64,000 nucleotides of DNA from Deltaproteobacteria bacterium (GTDB lineage: Bacteria; Desulfobacterota; Binatia; Binatales; Binataceae). Numbering within the stretch: position 1 is the first letter of the stretch; the number at the start of each line of letters is the position of its first letter. Both the position numbers and the translations under genes were made by a program. The notes under the pieces were generated by a model, which made no database searches, was not told the DNA's origin, and saw only the letters and a program-made list of their open reading frames with translations. Below are positions 7,510-15,215 of the stretch, in pieces. The DNA is taken from contig JAJXYF010000002.1 in the NCBI GenBank assembly GCA_021780755.1, forward strand, positions 1-64,000. Direction: 5' to 3'.

Positions 7510-8841
7510 TCACAAGTCGTCGTCCTCGTCGCGGTCGTCGTCGATGAGCGCGCCGCCCTCGATGGCGAGTTCGGTGCTGAGGAGGCGGCGGGCGATCTCG
7601 GCGGCATGGACGCCGTCGGGGATGCCCGCGCGGCCGTCGCGCAGGCCGGAGAGGATGCGATGGAGGAGTTTGTTGACGAGCCCGCGAGTCATCGACTCGA
7701 TGCGTTCGCGCTCGCCCGGCGCGAGGCCGGCGAGCCAGGCGCGATGGCGTTCGAGTTCGAGCTCGCGCAACTGCTCGACGCTCGAGCGGATATCCTTGAT
7801 GGCGGGCACGAGTTCGAGACCGTCGAGCCACTTTAGAAAGGAGTCCACTTCGAGATCGACGATGCCCTCGGCCTTTTCGGCTTCGCGTTCGCGATCGCCG
7901 ATCGATTCCCGCACGACCGTGCTCAAGTCGTCGATATCATAGAGATAGACGTTCTCGAGCGCATTGAGCCGTTGGTCGAAATTGCGCGGCACGCCGAGGT
8001 CAATCATGAAGACCGGCCGGTAGCGCCGTTCGCGGATTACGCCCTCGAATTCCTCGGGGCCGATGACGGGCGCGGCGGCGGCGACTGAGCCGACGACGAC
8101 GTCGGCGAGCTTCAAATAGGGACGGAAGTTGTCGAAGGGGACGGCGGTGCCGTCGAGCTTGCGCGCGAGCGCGACCGCGTTGTCGAAGGTGCGGCTGGTA
8201 ATGAGTAAAGATTGCACGCCGAGGCGTTTCAGGTTGCGCGCCGTCAGTTCCGCCATCTGGCCCGCGCCGATCAACAGCACAGTCTTGTCGGTGAGGGTGT
8301 CGAAGATTTTCGCGGCGAGGCCGACCGCGGCGGAGCTTACTGAGACCGAACCGTGGCCGATGAGGGTGGCCTTGCGGACGCGCTTGGCGACGGAGAAGGC
8401 CTTGTGAAAGGCGCGATGGAGCACGAGCCCGGCGGTGCCGGCGGTGGCGGCCTGCGCGTAAGCGTTTTTTAGTTGGCCCAGGATCTGAGGCTCGCCGACG
8501 ACCATCGAATCGAGACTGGCGCCGACGCGAAAGAGATGGCGCACCGCGCTGCGCGCCTGATGCGTGTAGAGCGCGGGCGCGAAGGCGGTCGCGTCAACGC
8601 CGCGATCGCCCGCGAGGAAATCGGTCGCCTCAGTCTGTGCGCGATCGGGCGCGGTCGTCACGCCCATGATTTCAACGCGGTTGCAGGTCGAGATGAGGGC
8701 GACTTCGTCGATGGTGGGCGCAGCCTCCTTAAGCCGGGCGAGGGCCGCGACGATCTCGCCCTCGGGATAGGCCAGACGCTCACGTACCGCGACCGGGGCG
8801 GTGCGATGGTTGACGCCGAAGATGAAAAGCGATTCGCGCAT
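7510..8841 (-). CDS. hemA: Glutamyl-tRNA reductase
   Basis: First committed step of the C5 heme pathway: NADPH-dependent reduction of Glu-tRNA to glutamate-1-semialdehyde. The protein has 443 residues from the ATG at 8841, and FGVNHRTAPVAVRE is the classic start. The nucleophilic Cys is in LISTCNRVEIMG, and the nucleotide-binding fold shows in TVLLIGAGQMAELTARNL. An upstream ATG at 8865 would add eight residues and overlap the preceding gene. The semialdehyde aminomutase gene hemL is not in this window. The C-terminus is long and acidic (DDDRDEDDD). Confidence 0.97.
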   Translation of the reverse strand: MRESLFIFGVNHRTAPVAVRERLAYPEGEIVAALARLKEAAPTIDEVALISTCNRVEIMGVTTAPDRAQTEATDFLAGDRGVDATAFAPALYTHQARSAVRHLFRVGASLDSMVVGEPQILGQLKNAYAQAATAGTAGLVLHRAFHKAFSVAKRVRKATLIGHGSVSVSSAAVGLAAKIFDTLTDKTVLLIGAGQMAELTARNLKRLGVQSLLITSRTFDNAVALARKLDGTAVPFDNFRPYLKLADVVVGSVAAAAPVIGPEEFEGVIRERRYRPVFMIDLGVPRNFDQRLNALENVYLYDIDDLSTVVRESIGDREREAEKAEGIVDLEVDSFLKWLDGLELVPAIKDIRSSVEQLRELELERHRAWLAGLAPGERERIESMTRGLVNKLLHRILSGLRDGRAGIPDGVHAAEIARRLLSTELAIEGGALIDDDRDEDDDL

Positions 8842-8845
8842 GGGC

Positions 8846-9673
8846 CTAGCCGAAGTTACCCCCATGCTTACCCGTGGCGAGCAGGCTGACGCCGACGAAC
8901 GAGCCGACCAGGACGGTGAAGACGGCGATAGTCAGGGCCGCCGCGCGACGCCCGCGCCATCCGACGGTCAAGCGCGATTCCAGCAAACCAGCGTATAGAA
9001 ACCAGATGACGAGGGTCCAGGATTGGGCGGGCTCCCATGACCAGAAATGACCCCAGGTCGCATCCGCCCAGATGGCGCCGGTGACGATCGCGAGGCTGAG
9101 CATGAGGAAGCCCCAGCCGAGTAGGCGGTAGTTGATGCGATCGAGCTTTTCGAGGCTGGGGGTGCGCTCGTCGGTGGGCATCAGCGGGCGTTTTGCTTTC
9201 AGGCGCCTTTCATAGACGAGGTAAACCAGGCTGACGCCCGCGGCGATCACGAACAGGGCGTATCCGAGCAGCGCGAGGGTCACGTGGATCGGGAGCCACA
9301 CGCTGCGCAGAGTCTGGGGCATCGCGAGGTGCGCCTGGCGCATGGTGGCGGCTTCGAGCGCGAGCACCACGAAGACGATCGGAGCGACGTACACGCCGAT
9401 CACCGGCATGCGCATCCGGACGATCACGACGAGTCCGGCGAGGGCGGTGAGCCACGCGAGAAATACCAGCGACTGTCCGAAGTTGGTGACCGGTACATTG
9501 CCCGCCCGAATTCCGCGCATCAGGAGGTCGCCGGTTTGCAGAGCGGCGCCGGCGGCGAGCATCGGGATGGCCCAGCGGGCGAGGCGCGAGTGCATGCCCG
9601 CGCGTTCCATTGTGAAGCCGGTCGCTGAGAGGGCGTAGCAAGCCAACGCAGGAATCAGCCAAGCCGTGTTCAT
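8846..9673 (-). CDS. CcsA/HemX-type cytochrome c assembly membrane protein
   Basis: A 275-residue integral membrane protein with about eight hydrophobic segments. The tryptophan-rich motif TWGHFWSWEPAQSW is the heme-handling signature of the CcsA/CcmC superfamily. In many Gram-negative and Gram-positive genomes a member of this family (HemX) sits directly upstream of hemA and influences heme synthesis. The position here, between sirC and hemA with gaps of 7 bp and 4 bp, suggests that role. A true System II cytochrome c role would need a CcsB/ResB partner, which is not visible. The ATG at 9673 was chosen because the first membrane segment begins directly after it. Confidence 0.85.
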   Translation of the reverse strand: MNTAWLIPALACYALSATGFTMERAGMHSRLARWAIPMLAAGAALQTGDLLMRGIRAGNVPVTNFGQSLVFLAWLTALAGLVVIVRMRMPVIGVYVAPIVFVVLALEAATMRQAHLAMPQTLRSVWLPIHVTLALLGYALFVIAAGVSLVYLVYERRLKAKRPLMPTDERTPSLEKLDRINYRLLGWGFLMLSLAIVTGAIWADATWGHFWSWEPAQSWTLVIWFLYAGLLESRLTVGWRGRRAAALTIAVFTVLVGSFVGVSLLATGKHGGNFG

Positions 9674-9680
9674 CGGATAA

Positions 9681-10403
9681 TCAGCGCGACGCGCCCGCCG
9701 GGCGATCAGGTTCGGACGGAGGATATGACGGCGTTGCGGCGCGGTGCGACGGGTCGAGGCCGAGGTCGGCGAGGCTCGCGCCGAGGATTCGACGGACGGT
9801 CGCGTCAGCCGCGGCCAGGTCGCGGCGTTTGAGGCAATCGGGCAATTCGGAGGCCACCAATGCGGTGAGGATGCGCGCGCGAGTGTCGAGATCGTCTTCG
9901 CGCGCCTGAAGCCATCGGCGCGCGGCGGCAAGCAGGTCGAGGATCGATTCGTATTCGGCGCCGAAGCGGCCTTCCAGTTCTTCGCGGATATTGCGTGCGA
10001 GGGCCGGGCTCGTCCCGCCGGTCGAGACGGTGATTTGCAGGGCGCCGCGCTTGATCACGGCGGGCGCGATGAAGCTGCACAGTTGAGGCACGTCGGCGAC
10101 ATTGATGAGCACGCCGCACCTGCGCGCCTCCGAGACCGCGGCGCGCTCCGCGTCCGGATCGCCACTGGCCTCGAAAGCGAGAAACGCGCCTTCGAGATCG
10201 CCCGGCTCATAGACGCGCGCGAAATGCCGAATCGCACCTCGAACCGCCAAGGCGGTCAGTCCCGCCGTCAAGGCCGGGCTAACCACCGTGACGTCGGCGC
10301 CCGCCTCGAGCAATGAGCGGGCCTTGCGTTCGGCGATTTCGCCGCCGCCAATCACAACGCAACAGCGCCCACTGACCTCGAGAAATATCGGCAAGTATCC
10401 CAT
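9681..10403 (-). CDS. sirC: Precorrin-2 dehydrogenase / sirohydrochlorin ferrochelatase (CysG N-terminal type)
   Basis: A 240-residue homologue of the CysG-B/Met8 domain. It has the dinucleotide-binding motif VIGGGEIAERKARSLLEAGA near the N-terminus and the STGGTSPALARNIREELE segment that shapes the active site. It oxidises precorrin-2 to sirohydrochlorin with NAD and may also insert iron. It pairs functionally with the CobA domain encoded four genes downstream; together they replace a trifunctional CysG. It is the first gene of the operon; the promoter must lie between 10404 and about 10590, shared with the divergent DUF192 gene. Confidence 0.93.
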   Translation of the reverse strand: MGYLPIFLEVSGRCCVVIGGGEIAERKARSLLEAGADVTVVSPALTAGLTALAVRGAIRHFARVYEPGDLEGAFLAFEASGDPDAERAAVSEARRCGVLINVADVPQLCSFIAPAVIKRGALQITVSTGGTSPALARNIREELEGRFGAEYESILDLLAAARRWLQAREDDLDTRARILTALVASELPDCLKRRDLAAADATVRRILGASLADLGLDPSHRAATPSYPPSEPDRPAGASR

Positions 10404-10598
10404 CAGATTCGTATCATCTTATAACAGCGAATTTCCAGAAACATCATCAGTGGATGTGGTTGTGGGTTAATCGGGCGCGAAACAGCTTGATCCTCATGCG
10501 GCACGCCGCCAAGAATTGGCGCTGCACGGATGCGTATTCGGCGGCATGCCGCGTGGGCTCGGCGATTGACGGAAATGCATTGGGGAGGGACGGATGGG

Positions 10599-10976
10599 AT
10601 GAGCGGTGGAAGCCTGCGCGCAATTAATCGGACACGCGGCACAACGTTATGCGAGCAAATCGAGGATGCCGGCGGTCTGGCGGGCCAGTCGCGCGGACTG
10701 CTCGGGCGCGACGGTCTCGAACCCGGACACGGGATGCTGTTCGTGCGCCGGCGGCTGGATCCCTTTATGTGGATGCACATGTTCTTCATGCGCTTCGCGA
10801 TCGACATCGTATTCCTGGATCGGCACAATAAAGTGGTACGCATCAGTCATACGCTTAAGCCGTGGCGGGCGTCACCGGTCGTTATAGGGGCGAGTAAAGC
10901 GATCGAACTGGAGGCGGGGGCGGCGCTGCGCAGCGATACGCGGGTCGGCGATTCGATAGCGTTTGAGCCCGCGTGA
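10599..10976 (+). CDS. DUF192 family protein
   Basis: A 125-residue small domain protein. SRGLLGRDGLEPGHGMLFVR and DPFMWMHMFFMRFAIDIVFL reproduce the two conserved DUF192 blocks (GLMGR...GMLF and WMxNTxxPLDixF). The function of the family is unknown; members are often encoded beside Tad or other secretion loci, as here. The ATG at 10599 has GGGAGG upstream, which rules against the longer frame. There is no signal peptide from this start. About 370 bp separate it from the first pilin gene, and that gap holds pilus regulatory elements, so it is probably a separate transcription unit. Confidence 0.85.
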   Translation: MSGGSLRAINRTRGTTLCEQIEDAGGLAGQSRGLLGRDGLEPGHGMLFVRRRLDPFMWMHMFFMRFAIDIVFLDRHNKVVRISHTLKPWRASPVVIGASKAIELEAGAALRSDTRVGDSIAFEPA

Positions 10977-11145
10977 ACCGCCATGCGTGATTCCGCGATG
11001 GGCACTCATCGTTATCCGTTTGCGGCGTCCATCGGGGTGGTTAATCGCAGGAACTAATAGTCTGCCAATTCGATTGATGACGGTTTGCCCAGTTTCTAAA
11101 ATTTCTTTACTGTCTAAGCCGTTGAATAGGCATTTTGATCAGTTC

Positions 11146-11163
11146 TGTTGCGCATCGGCAACA
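11146..11163. promoter_or_regulatory. Candidate activator site 1 (inverted repeat TGTTGC-N6-GCAACA)
   Basis: A perfect inverted repeat with 6-bp arms and a 6-bp spacer, 83 bp upstream of the -24 element at 11246. That distance fits an enhancer for a sigma-54 activator. A near copy lies at 11799-11816. Binding by the NtrC-family protein encoded at 21915-23321 is inference. Confidence 0.55.
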
Positions 11164-11245
11164 CGACATGTCGAATTTGCTATGCTGGATAGTCCGGAAT
11201 ACGCGCAATGTCACTCTAGCGTTACTTTTAACTCTCCTACTTAAT

Positions 11246-11261
11246 TGGCACAAACTCTGCT
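11246..11261 (+). promoter_or_regulatory. Sigma-54 promoter of the first Flp pilin gene
   Basis: TGGCACAAACTCTGCT matches the -24/-12 consensus TGGCACR-N4-TTGCW at all key bases, with GG and GC exactly 12 bp apart; only one conserved T differs. It predicts a start near 11273 and a leader of about 72 bases with a small CGCGG/CCGCG hairpin (11287-11301). Confidence 0.75.
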
Positions 11262-11344
11262 CTAGACACAGCCATCGAAAGAAAGGCGCGGTTCATCCGC
11301 GTACTTAAGAACAGCCATAGAAGGCAAAGCAGGAGGGATGTGAG

Positions 11345-11536
11345 ATGGAAAAGATTACGCGGATGTACCTGAAGGCGCGTGAATTGGGCAAACGGCTGAG
11401 CAAGGGCCAGACGATGACGGAATACGCGCTCATCCTGGCGGCGGTCGCGATCGTTGTTTTCATCACTTACGAGGTGATGGGACAGGATATCGGCAAGCTC
11501 GTCACGAACATCGACTCAGCTCTGACCACGACCTGA
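11345..11536 (+). CDS. flp: Flp/Fap type IVb pilin 1
   Basis: A 63-residue prepilin. The N-terminal leader ends in SKGQTMTEYALILAAVAIVV. Tad prepilin peptidase cuts after the Gly, and the Glu-Tyr pair typical of Flp pilins lies five residues on. A single hydrophobic helix follows, and the short C-terminus is hydrophilic. It is the probable main subunit of the Tad adhesion pilus assembled by the downstream genes. AGGAGGG lies just before the ATG. It has its own sigma-54 promoter and a hairpin behind it, so it can be made in excess over the assembly proteins. No prepilin peptidase (TadV/CpaA) gene is in the window. Confidence 0.95.
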   Translation: MEKITRMYLKARELGKRLSKGQTMTEYALILAAVAIVVFITYEVMGQDIGKLVTNIDSALTTT

Positions 11537-11548
11537 TCTTGGAAGCGG

Positions 11549-11579
11549 GCCGGGCGGGTACCTGGGGTTCCCGTCCGGC
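11549..11579 (+). terminator. Hairpin after pilin 1
   Basis: A 10-bp GC-rich stem (11549-11558 with 11570-11579, one G-T pair) starts 13 bases after the pilin stop. There is no clear T-run, so partial read-through or mRNA 3'-end protection is as likely as full termination. Confidence 0.5.
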
Positions 11580-11798
11580 TCGGAATTGATTTCCCCCGCC
11601 CGCTACTTTCTCGAAGCACCGAAAGACACCGAACCCACATTCGCTTGGGCAATCTCAGAGCGGCGACGACGTTGCTCTAGCTATTTCTGAGATACGGGCT
11701 TTGAGCCTTGGCTTTGGATTGCCAAATTCCTGGCAGAAATAAATACTATCATCATCTAATACCTCTAATGTCATGATGATTGATACCTGAGGTCGATC

Positions 11799-11816
11799 TG
11801 TTGCGCCTTCGCAACG
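11799..11816. promoter_or_regulatory. Candidate activator site 2 (TGTTGC-N6-GCAACG)
   Basis: The same GTTGC-N6-GCAAC inverted repeat as at 11146-11163, sharing also the GC after the first arm. It lies 72 bp upstream of the -24 element at 11888. The difference from the first module (83 bp) is 11 bp, about one helical turn, so both sites would face the promoter from the same side. Confidence 0.55.
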
Positions 11817-11887
11817 AGTCGTTGCAGGTGCGATGTTCTTTGAAAGAGGCAGCATGCGTAAGCATCAATCCGGTCGTGACATCATCT

Positions 11888-11903
11888 TGGCGCAATTAAT
11901 GCT
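11888..11903 (+). promoter_or_regulatory. Sigma-54 promoter of the TadG-like gene
   Basis: TGGCGCAATTAATGCT has the invariant GG and GC at the required 12-bp spacing and ends TGCT. It differs from consensus at the A of GCAC and at one T. It predicts a start near 11915, 63 bases before the ATG at 11978. Confidence 0.65.
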
Positions 11904-11977
11904 TCGGTATACCGTGCCGTTAAGCAACGGCAGCCGAGTCGAATTGGTACGGTAAGCCCGTGGAGGTTACGATCCAG

Positions 11978-12466
11978 ATGGTCGCAAAAGCGCGTTATCG
12001 TCGCGGACAGGCCGTGATTATTTTGACCTTGGCAATCCCCGCCTTGATTGCGGCAGTGGCCTTTGGTACCGACATCGCGGTGCTGTATATGAATTGGACG
12101 CAACTACAAAAGAGCACCGACTCCGCAGTGATGGCGGGTGCGATTTACCTGCCGTCGGAACCGGGGGTGGCAATCAGCACGGCCCGCAGGTACGCACGAA
12201 TTTGCGGAATTCGGAACGACGAGATCGTGGCGACCCGGGTCGGGGCGGACGGTGCGACGATCTCGATGACGGTGGCGCGCAAGGTAAGCCTCGTAACCCG
12301 GTTTCTCGGAGTGGGACAGGGCAAGGTCGCGGCGAACTCGACGGCGATGGTTCGTACTGGGCTGTCGGGGAATGACCTGAAGGCACGCGGGTTGAGTGCG
12401 TCGCGCGCAGGAGCACAAAAAGTGCAGTCGATATGCGCGGAGACGAAAGAACTGAAATTTGCCTAA
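11978..12466 (+). CDS. TadG-like pilus assembly protein
   Basis: A 162-residue protein. RRGQAVIILTLAIPALIAAV is a TadE/TadG-type N-terminal hydrophobic anchor, followed by MNWTQLQKSTDSAVMAGA, the segment conserved in TadG and minor pseudopilins. The C-terminal domain is small, without the VWA domain of full-length TadG. It is expected in the inner membrane or periplasm as a minor pilin. The ATG at 11978 follows a GGAGG at 11962-11966; an in-frame GTG at 11960 would place that ribosome site inside the gene, so it was rejected. It is served by its own sigma-54 promoter. Confidence 0.8.
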   Translation: MVAKARYRRGQAVIILTLAIPALIAAVAFGTDIAVLYMNWTQLQKSTDSAVMAGAIYLPSEPGVAISTARRYARICGIRNDEIVATRVGADGATISMTVARKVSLVTRFLGVGQGKVAANSTAMVRTGLSGNDLKARGLSASRAGAQKVQSICAETKELKFA

Positions 12467-12713
12467 AGACACCCAATGGGACTTGAGTAGCGGTTTCAGG
12501 AATTAGGTTGACCTAGTACGTTCAAGGACGTAGGATCGTTTCCGGATCCGATTAGACCGTTTTAGACACGGCAGAACCTGAGGAGGTCTTGCGATTGAAG
12601 CCGAGACCATCCGACTGCTGCGGATTGGGTGCGATGCCGCGTTGTGGAGTGTATCGGCGATGAACAGTAACAAGCGGTATCGCGATGATTACTCAGCCAC
12701 AGGAGAGCTTTCT

Positions 12714-12914
12714 ATGACGGAGCGTCTAACCAGGATGTACCTGCGGCTAAGTGAAGCGCGCAGATCGGTGAGGCGTGGCCAAACGATGAGCGAATATGCG
12801 CTGATCCTGGCAGCGGTCGCACTGGTAGTATTCGTTTTCTATCAGACCATGGGTCAATCGGTCGAGAGCATGGTGGAGTGGGGAACTATCCACAACGACT
12901 TGCTCGCAACGTGA
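12714..12914 (+). CDS. flp: Flp/Fap type IVb pilin 2
   Basis: A 66-residue prepilin. The leader ends RRGQTMSEYALILAAVALVV, so the cleavage Gly and Glu-Tyr are as in pilin 1. The proteins share the N-terminal ERLTRMYLR/EKITRMYLK pattern and the hydrophobic helix, but the mature tails differ (MVEWGTIHNDLLAT here). AGGAG lies 8 bases before the ATG at 12714, which excludes the 24-residue longer frame. It is probably a second major or a specialised subunit. No sigma-54 site with correct spacing was found directly upstream, so it may be read from the TadG-like promoter at 11888. Confidence 0.92.
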   Translation: MTERLTRMYLRLSEARRSVRRGQTMSEYALILAAVALVVFVFYQTMGQSVESMVEWGTIHNDLLAT

Positions 12915-13365
12915 GGCAAGAATGGGGGGAGCATGGGTGCCGAGGTTGGGTCGGTCGTTGCGCACGACGCGACGACGTATGGGAATCAATTCGACAGTGC
13001 ACAAGTACTTTTAGCTCCTAGGTTCGTCGATTGCTTCTTGGATTCGGTATGTGACGCCTCCGGAACCGCTGGGCCGTTCGGCGCTTGCGGCTGCGATCGA
13101 AATCGCGCAAACGCGCCATCCCCGCAACATTTGCGCAGCAAGATTTGGCGAGCAGCGAAGTTTACGCGGCTAAATCGCCTCGACTTTCATCGTTCCGCAC
13201 GGAGCGGTAAAAGAATCTGTCGGTCGGCAATTCTACGCTTGCTTAAGATGGGCTATGCAGCGTAACTTAGGGCACCGGCGTGGAACCGATTTGGGCGATT
13301 CGCGGGTAGTGCGTTCCTGAGGGCCATTGTCGCAAGTGCGAACAACCCAAATGGGGTGCAAACTA
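12915..13365. other. Intergenic region between pilin 2 and the TadE-like gene
   Basis: 451 bp without a supported gene. A 110-codon frame (12933-13265) has no recognisable domain and lacks a convincing ribosome site. Imperfect repeats such as TTGTCGC-AAGT-GCGAACAA (about 13327-13345) lie close to the next start. No correctly spaced sigma-54 element was seen. Confidence 0.5.
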
Positions 13366-13956
13366 ATGAAAGCTAGAAATGCAGTCACGAGAGCGGCACG
13401 TGCGGTGCGCTCCCGCGTACAATCCGCCAGGTCCTTCATCACCGGTCGCGGACAGGCGGCGGTTGAATTCGCGCTGGTGGCGACGGTCGCGATGATCGTG
13501 CTGTTCGTAGCCGTACAGCTCGCGTTGATTGGCGAGGACGCACTTTCGCTAGGACAGATGAACTACCAGGGCGCACGTTGGGCCGCGGTTAATACCTGCG
13601 CGACGTACTCCGATGTTGCCAATTATATCCTATCGGTCGGATCGCCATCGGTGACGGTGTCCGGCGGAACCTGCGGCTCCCAGCTTACTATCACGATCAC
13701 GGATTCATATGGGGTTGTCCCGCCTGCTACGAGTACCTCGGGCGCAATCAAAGGAGCGTCGAGTGCATGCGGATCGACGGTAACCGCGACCGCGTGTGGT
13801 ACCGGTGTGAGTGCGAGATCGTTCGGTGCGCCGGTCACGATAACCCTAACGTTCGACGCCAGTAAGGCGATTTTTCTAGGAAACGGAAAAAATTGGATGG
13901 GGCTGATTAGTTTTCCAACACAGCTCACGAGCACAGAGACCGCGATGTCGGAGTAG
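13366..13956 (+). CDS. TadE-like pseudopilin
   Basis: A 196-residue protein. GRGQAAVEFALVATVAMIVL (about residues 28-47) is the TadE signature: processing Gly, Glu+5-type acidic residue and a hydrophobic helix. It is followed by LGQMNYQGARWAAVNTCATY, common in TadE. The rest is a Ser/Thr/Gly-rich beta region with two Cys pairs that could form disulfides in the periplasm. The ATG at 13366 was chosen over ATG 13351 and a TTG at 13327 because of the G-rich GGGGTG sequence upstream. It is probably a minor pilin priming Flp assembly. Confidence 0.85.
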   Translation: MKARNAVTRAARAVRSRVQSARSFITGRGQAAVEFALVATVAMIVLFVAVQLALIGEDALSLGQMNYQGARWAAVNTCATYSDVANYILSVGSPSVTVSGGTCGSQLTITITDSYGVVPPATSTSGAIKGASSACGSTVTATACGTGVSARSFGAPVTITLTFDASKAIFLGNGKNWMGLISFPTQLTSTETAMSE

Positions 13957-14021
13957 GCGCGGTCATTGGTCATTCCATGTTGACCGGGCCAGCAGGCAGC
14001 GGTCCGGGGGGGAGGGGATAG

Positions 14022-15191
14022 ATGAGACGGCCAATTATTTTCGTTTTGCTCGCGGGGTTCGCCGCGCTGGTGGCCGCGATGGTGGTGTACTCGGCATTGA
14101 AGAGACGTGAAGCCGAGGTCCAGGAAGCGAAACTCCAATCGATGGAAATCGTAGTGGCCGCGCATGCGCTCGGAATCGGGACCAAGCTCGATGCGTCATC
14201 GGTCAGAAGCGTGCGGTGGTCGCGCGATTCGATGCCGCCCGGGGCGTTCACCGATCCGTCGGCGGTAATCGGCAAGTACACCAAGACGAGCTTCGTGGAA
14301 AATCAGCCAATCGTCGCCGATTGGCTTTTCAGCGGCGACAAGAACGCGGGCGTACTGCCGTTGCTGATTCCGAGCGGTATGCGCGCGCTTTCAGTGCCGG
14401 TCGATGAAGTCAGCGACATCGCCGGCTTCGTGCTCCCACACGCGCATGTGGACGTGATCGTTTCGGCCTCAAATGGTGATAAGCCGATTACAAAGATCGT
14501 CCTGCAGGACGTGGAAGTGCTGGCGATCGCTCAGGACATCGAGCAGGTGAACGATAAGCCGCAGCCGGTGCACGTGGTGACGATGCTGGTGACTCCGGAC
14601 CAGGCCGAACGCTTGACCCTGGCCAGCGGGCAGGGCGGGCTGCGGCTCGCACTCCGCAACTACGACGACAAGAATGTCGTCACGACCAATGGCGTCACAG
14701 TAGCGCAGTTGTTGGGCGCGCAGCCAGCGGCCTTACCGATGCCGGTCGATCAGCAACACGTCGTTTACGCGCCGCGGCCTCGACCGAAGCCGGTTAGCGT
14801 CGAAGTGATGCGCAACGGTACGAGCACCGAAGCGGTCACGTTTGTCCGTGCGAAGCCGGGCAGCGGTGGCGAGTCAATGGAGCCGGCGCCTTCGGATTCC
14901 GCGGCACCGTTGGATTCGGCGGCTCCTGCGGTAGACGCCGGTAAGGCGGACAGCTCGGACAACTTTATGTCCGAGGAGTCCAGCGTGCCGACGGTCGCAC
15001 CCGCGATTGCGAATGCTCCGGCGAGTGGGAATTCGCTGGCGGCTTTCGCGGCGAGCGGGACTGGAGCAGCGGCGGCGCCGGAGCCAGTGATGATGAATTC
15101 GGCGGCGCCGGGAATGCCTGCGCTGGCTGGCCCACGGACCGTGGGAGCGGGTTACACCGGTCCTACCTCGAAGACGATTGACGTTCCCTGA
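14022..15191 (+). CDS. cpaB: Flp pilus assembly protein CpaB/RcpC
   Basis: A 389-residue periplasmic protein with one N-terminal membrane helix (FVLLAGFAALVAAMVVYSAL). The SAF/CpaB domain follows (about residues 43-235): IVVAAHALGIGTKLDASSVR, SGMRALSVPVDEVSDIAGFV and HVVTMLVTPDQAERLTLAS. CpaB proteins stabilise the pilus conduit and the secretin. Most are 250-300 residues; this one has an extra tail of about 120 residues rich in Ala, Ser and Pro, possibly a flexible cell-wall-spanning linker. GGGGAGGGG precedes the ATG. It starts the run of assembly genes, 24 bp before cpaC. Confidence 0.95.
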   Translation: MRRPIIFVLLAGFAALVAAMVVYSALKRREAEVQEAKLQSMEIVVAAHALGIGTKLDASSVRSVRWSRDSMPPGAFTDPSAVIGKYTKTSFVENQPIVADWLFSGDKNAGVLPLLIPSGMRALSVPVDEVSDIAGFVLPHAHVDVIVSASNGDKPITKIVLQDVEVLAIAQDIEQVNDKPQPVHVVTMLVTPDQAERLTLASGQGGLRLALRNYDDKNVVTTNGVTVAQLLGAQPAALPMPVDQQHVVYAPRPRPKPVSVEVMRNGTSTEAVTFVRAKPGSGGESMEPAPSDSAAPLDSAAPAVDAGKADSSDNFMSEESSVPTVAPAIANAPASGNSLAAFAASGTGAAAAPEPVMMNSAAPGMPALAGPRTVGAGYTGPTSKTIDVP

Positions 15192-15215
15192 GGATGGCGG
15201 AGGAAGCTTGAGGTA

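Noticed and set aside
11262..11344. Cyclic-di-GMP riboswitch in the pilin 1 leader
   Set aside because: A GCAAAGC-like string is present, but the conserved GEMM core and paired stems are not, and the predicted leader is too short.
11709..11723. Third possible sigma-54 element (TGGCTTTGGATTGCC)
   Set aside because: GG and GC are one base too close together, and sigma-54 spacing is strict.
12933..13265. 110-codon open frame between pilin 2 and the TadE-like gene
   Set aside because: No membrane segment, domain or good ribosome site; composition does not resemble neighbouring genes.
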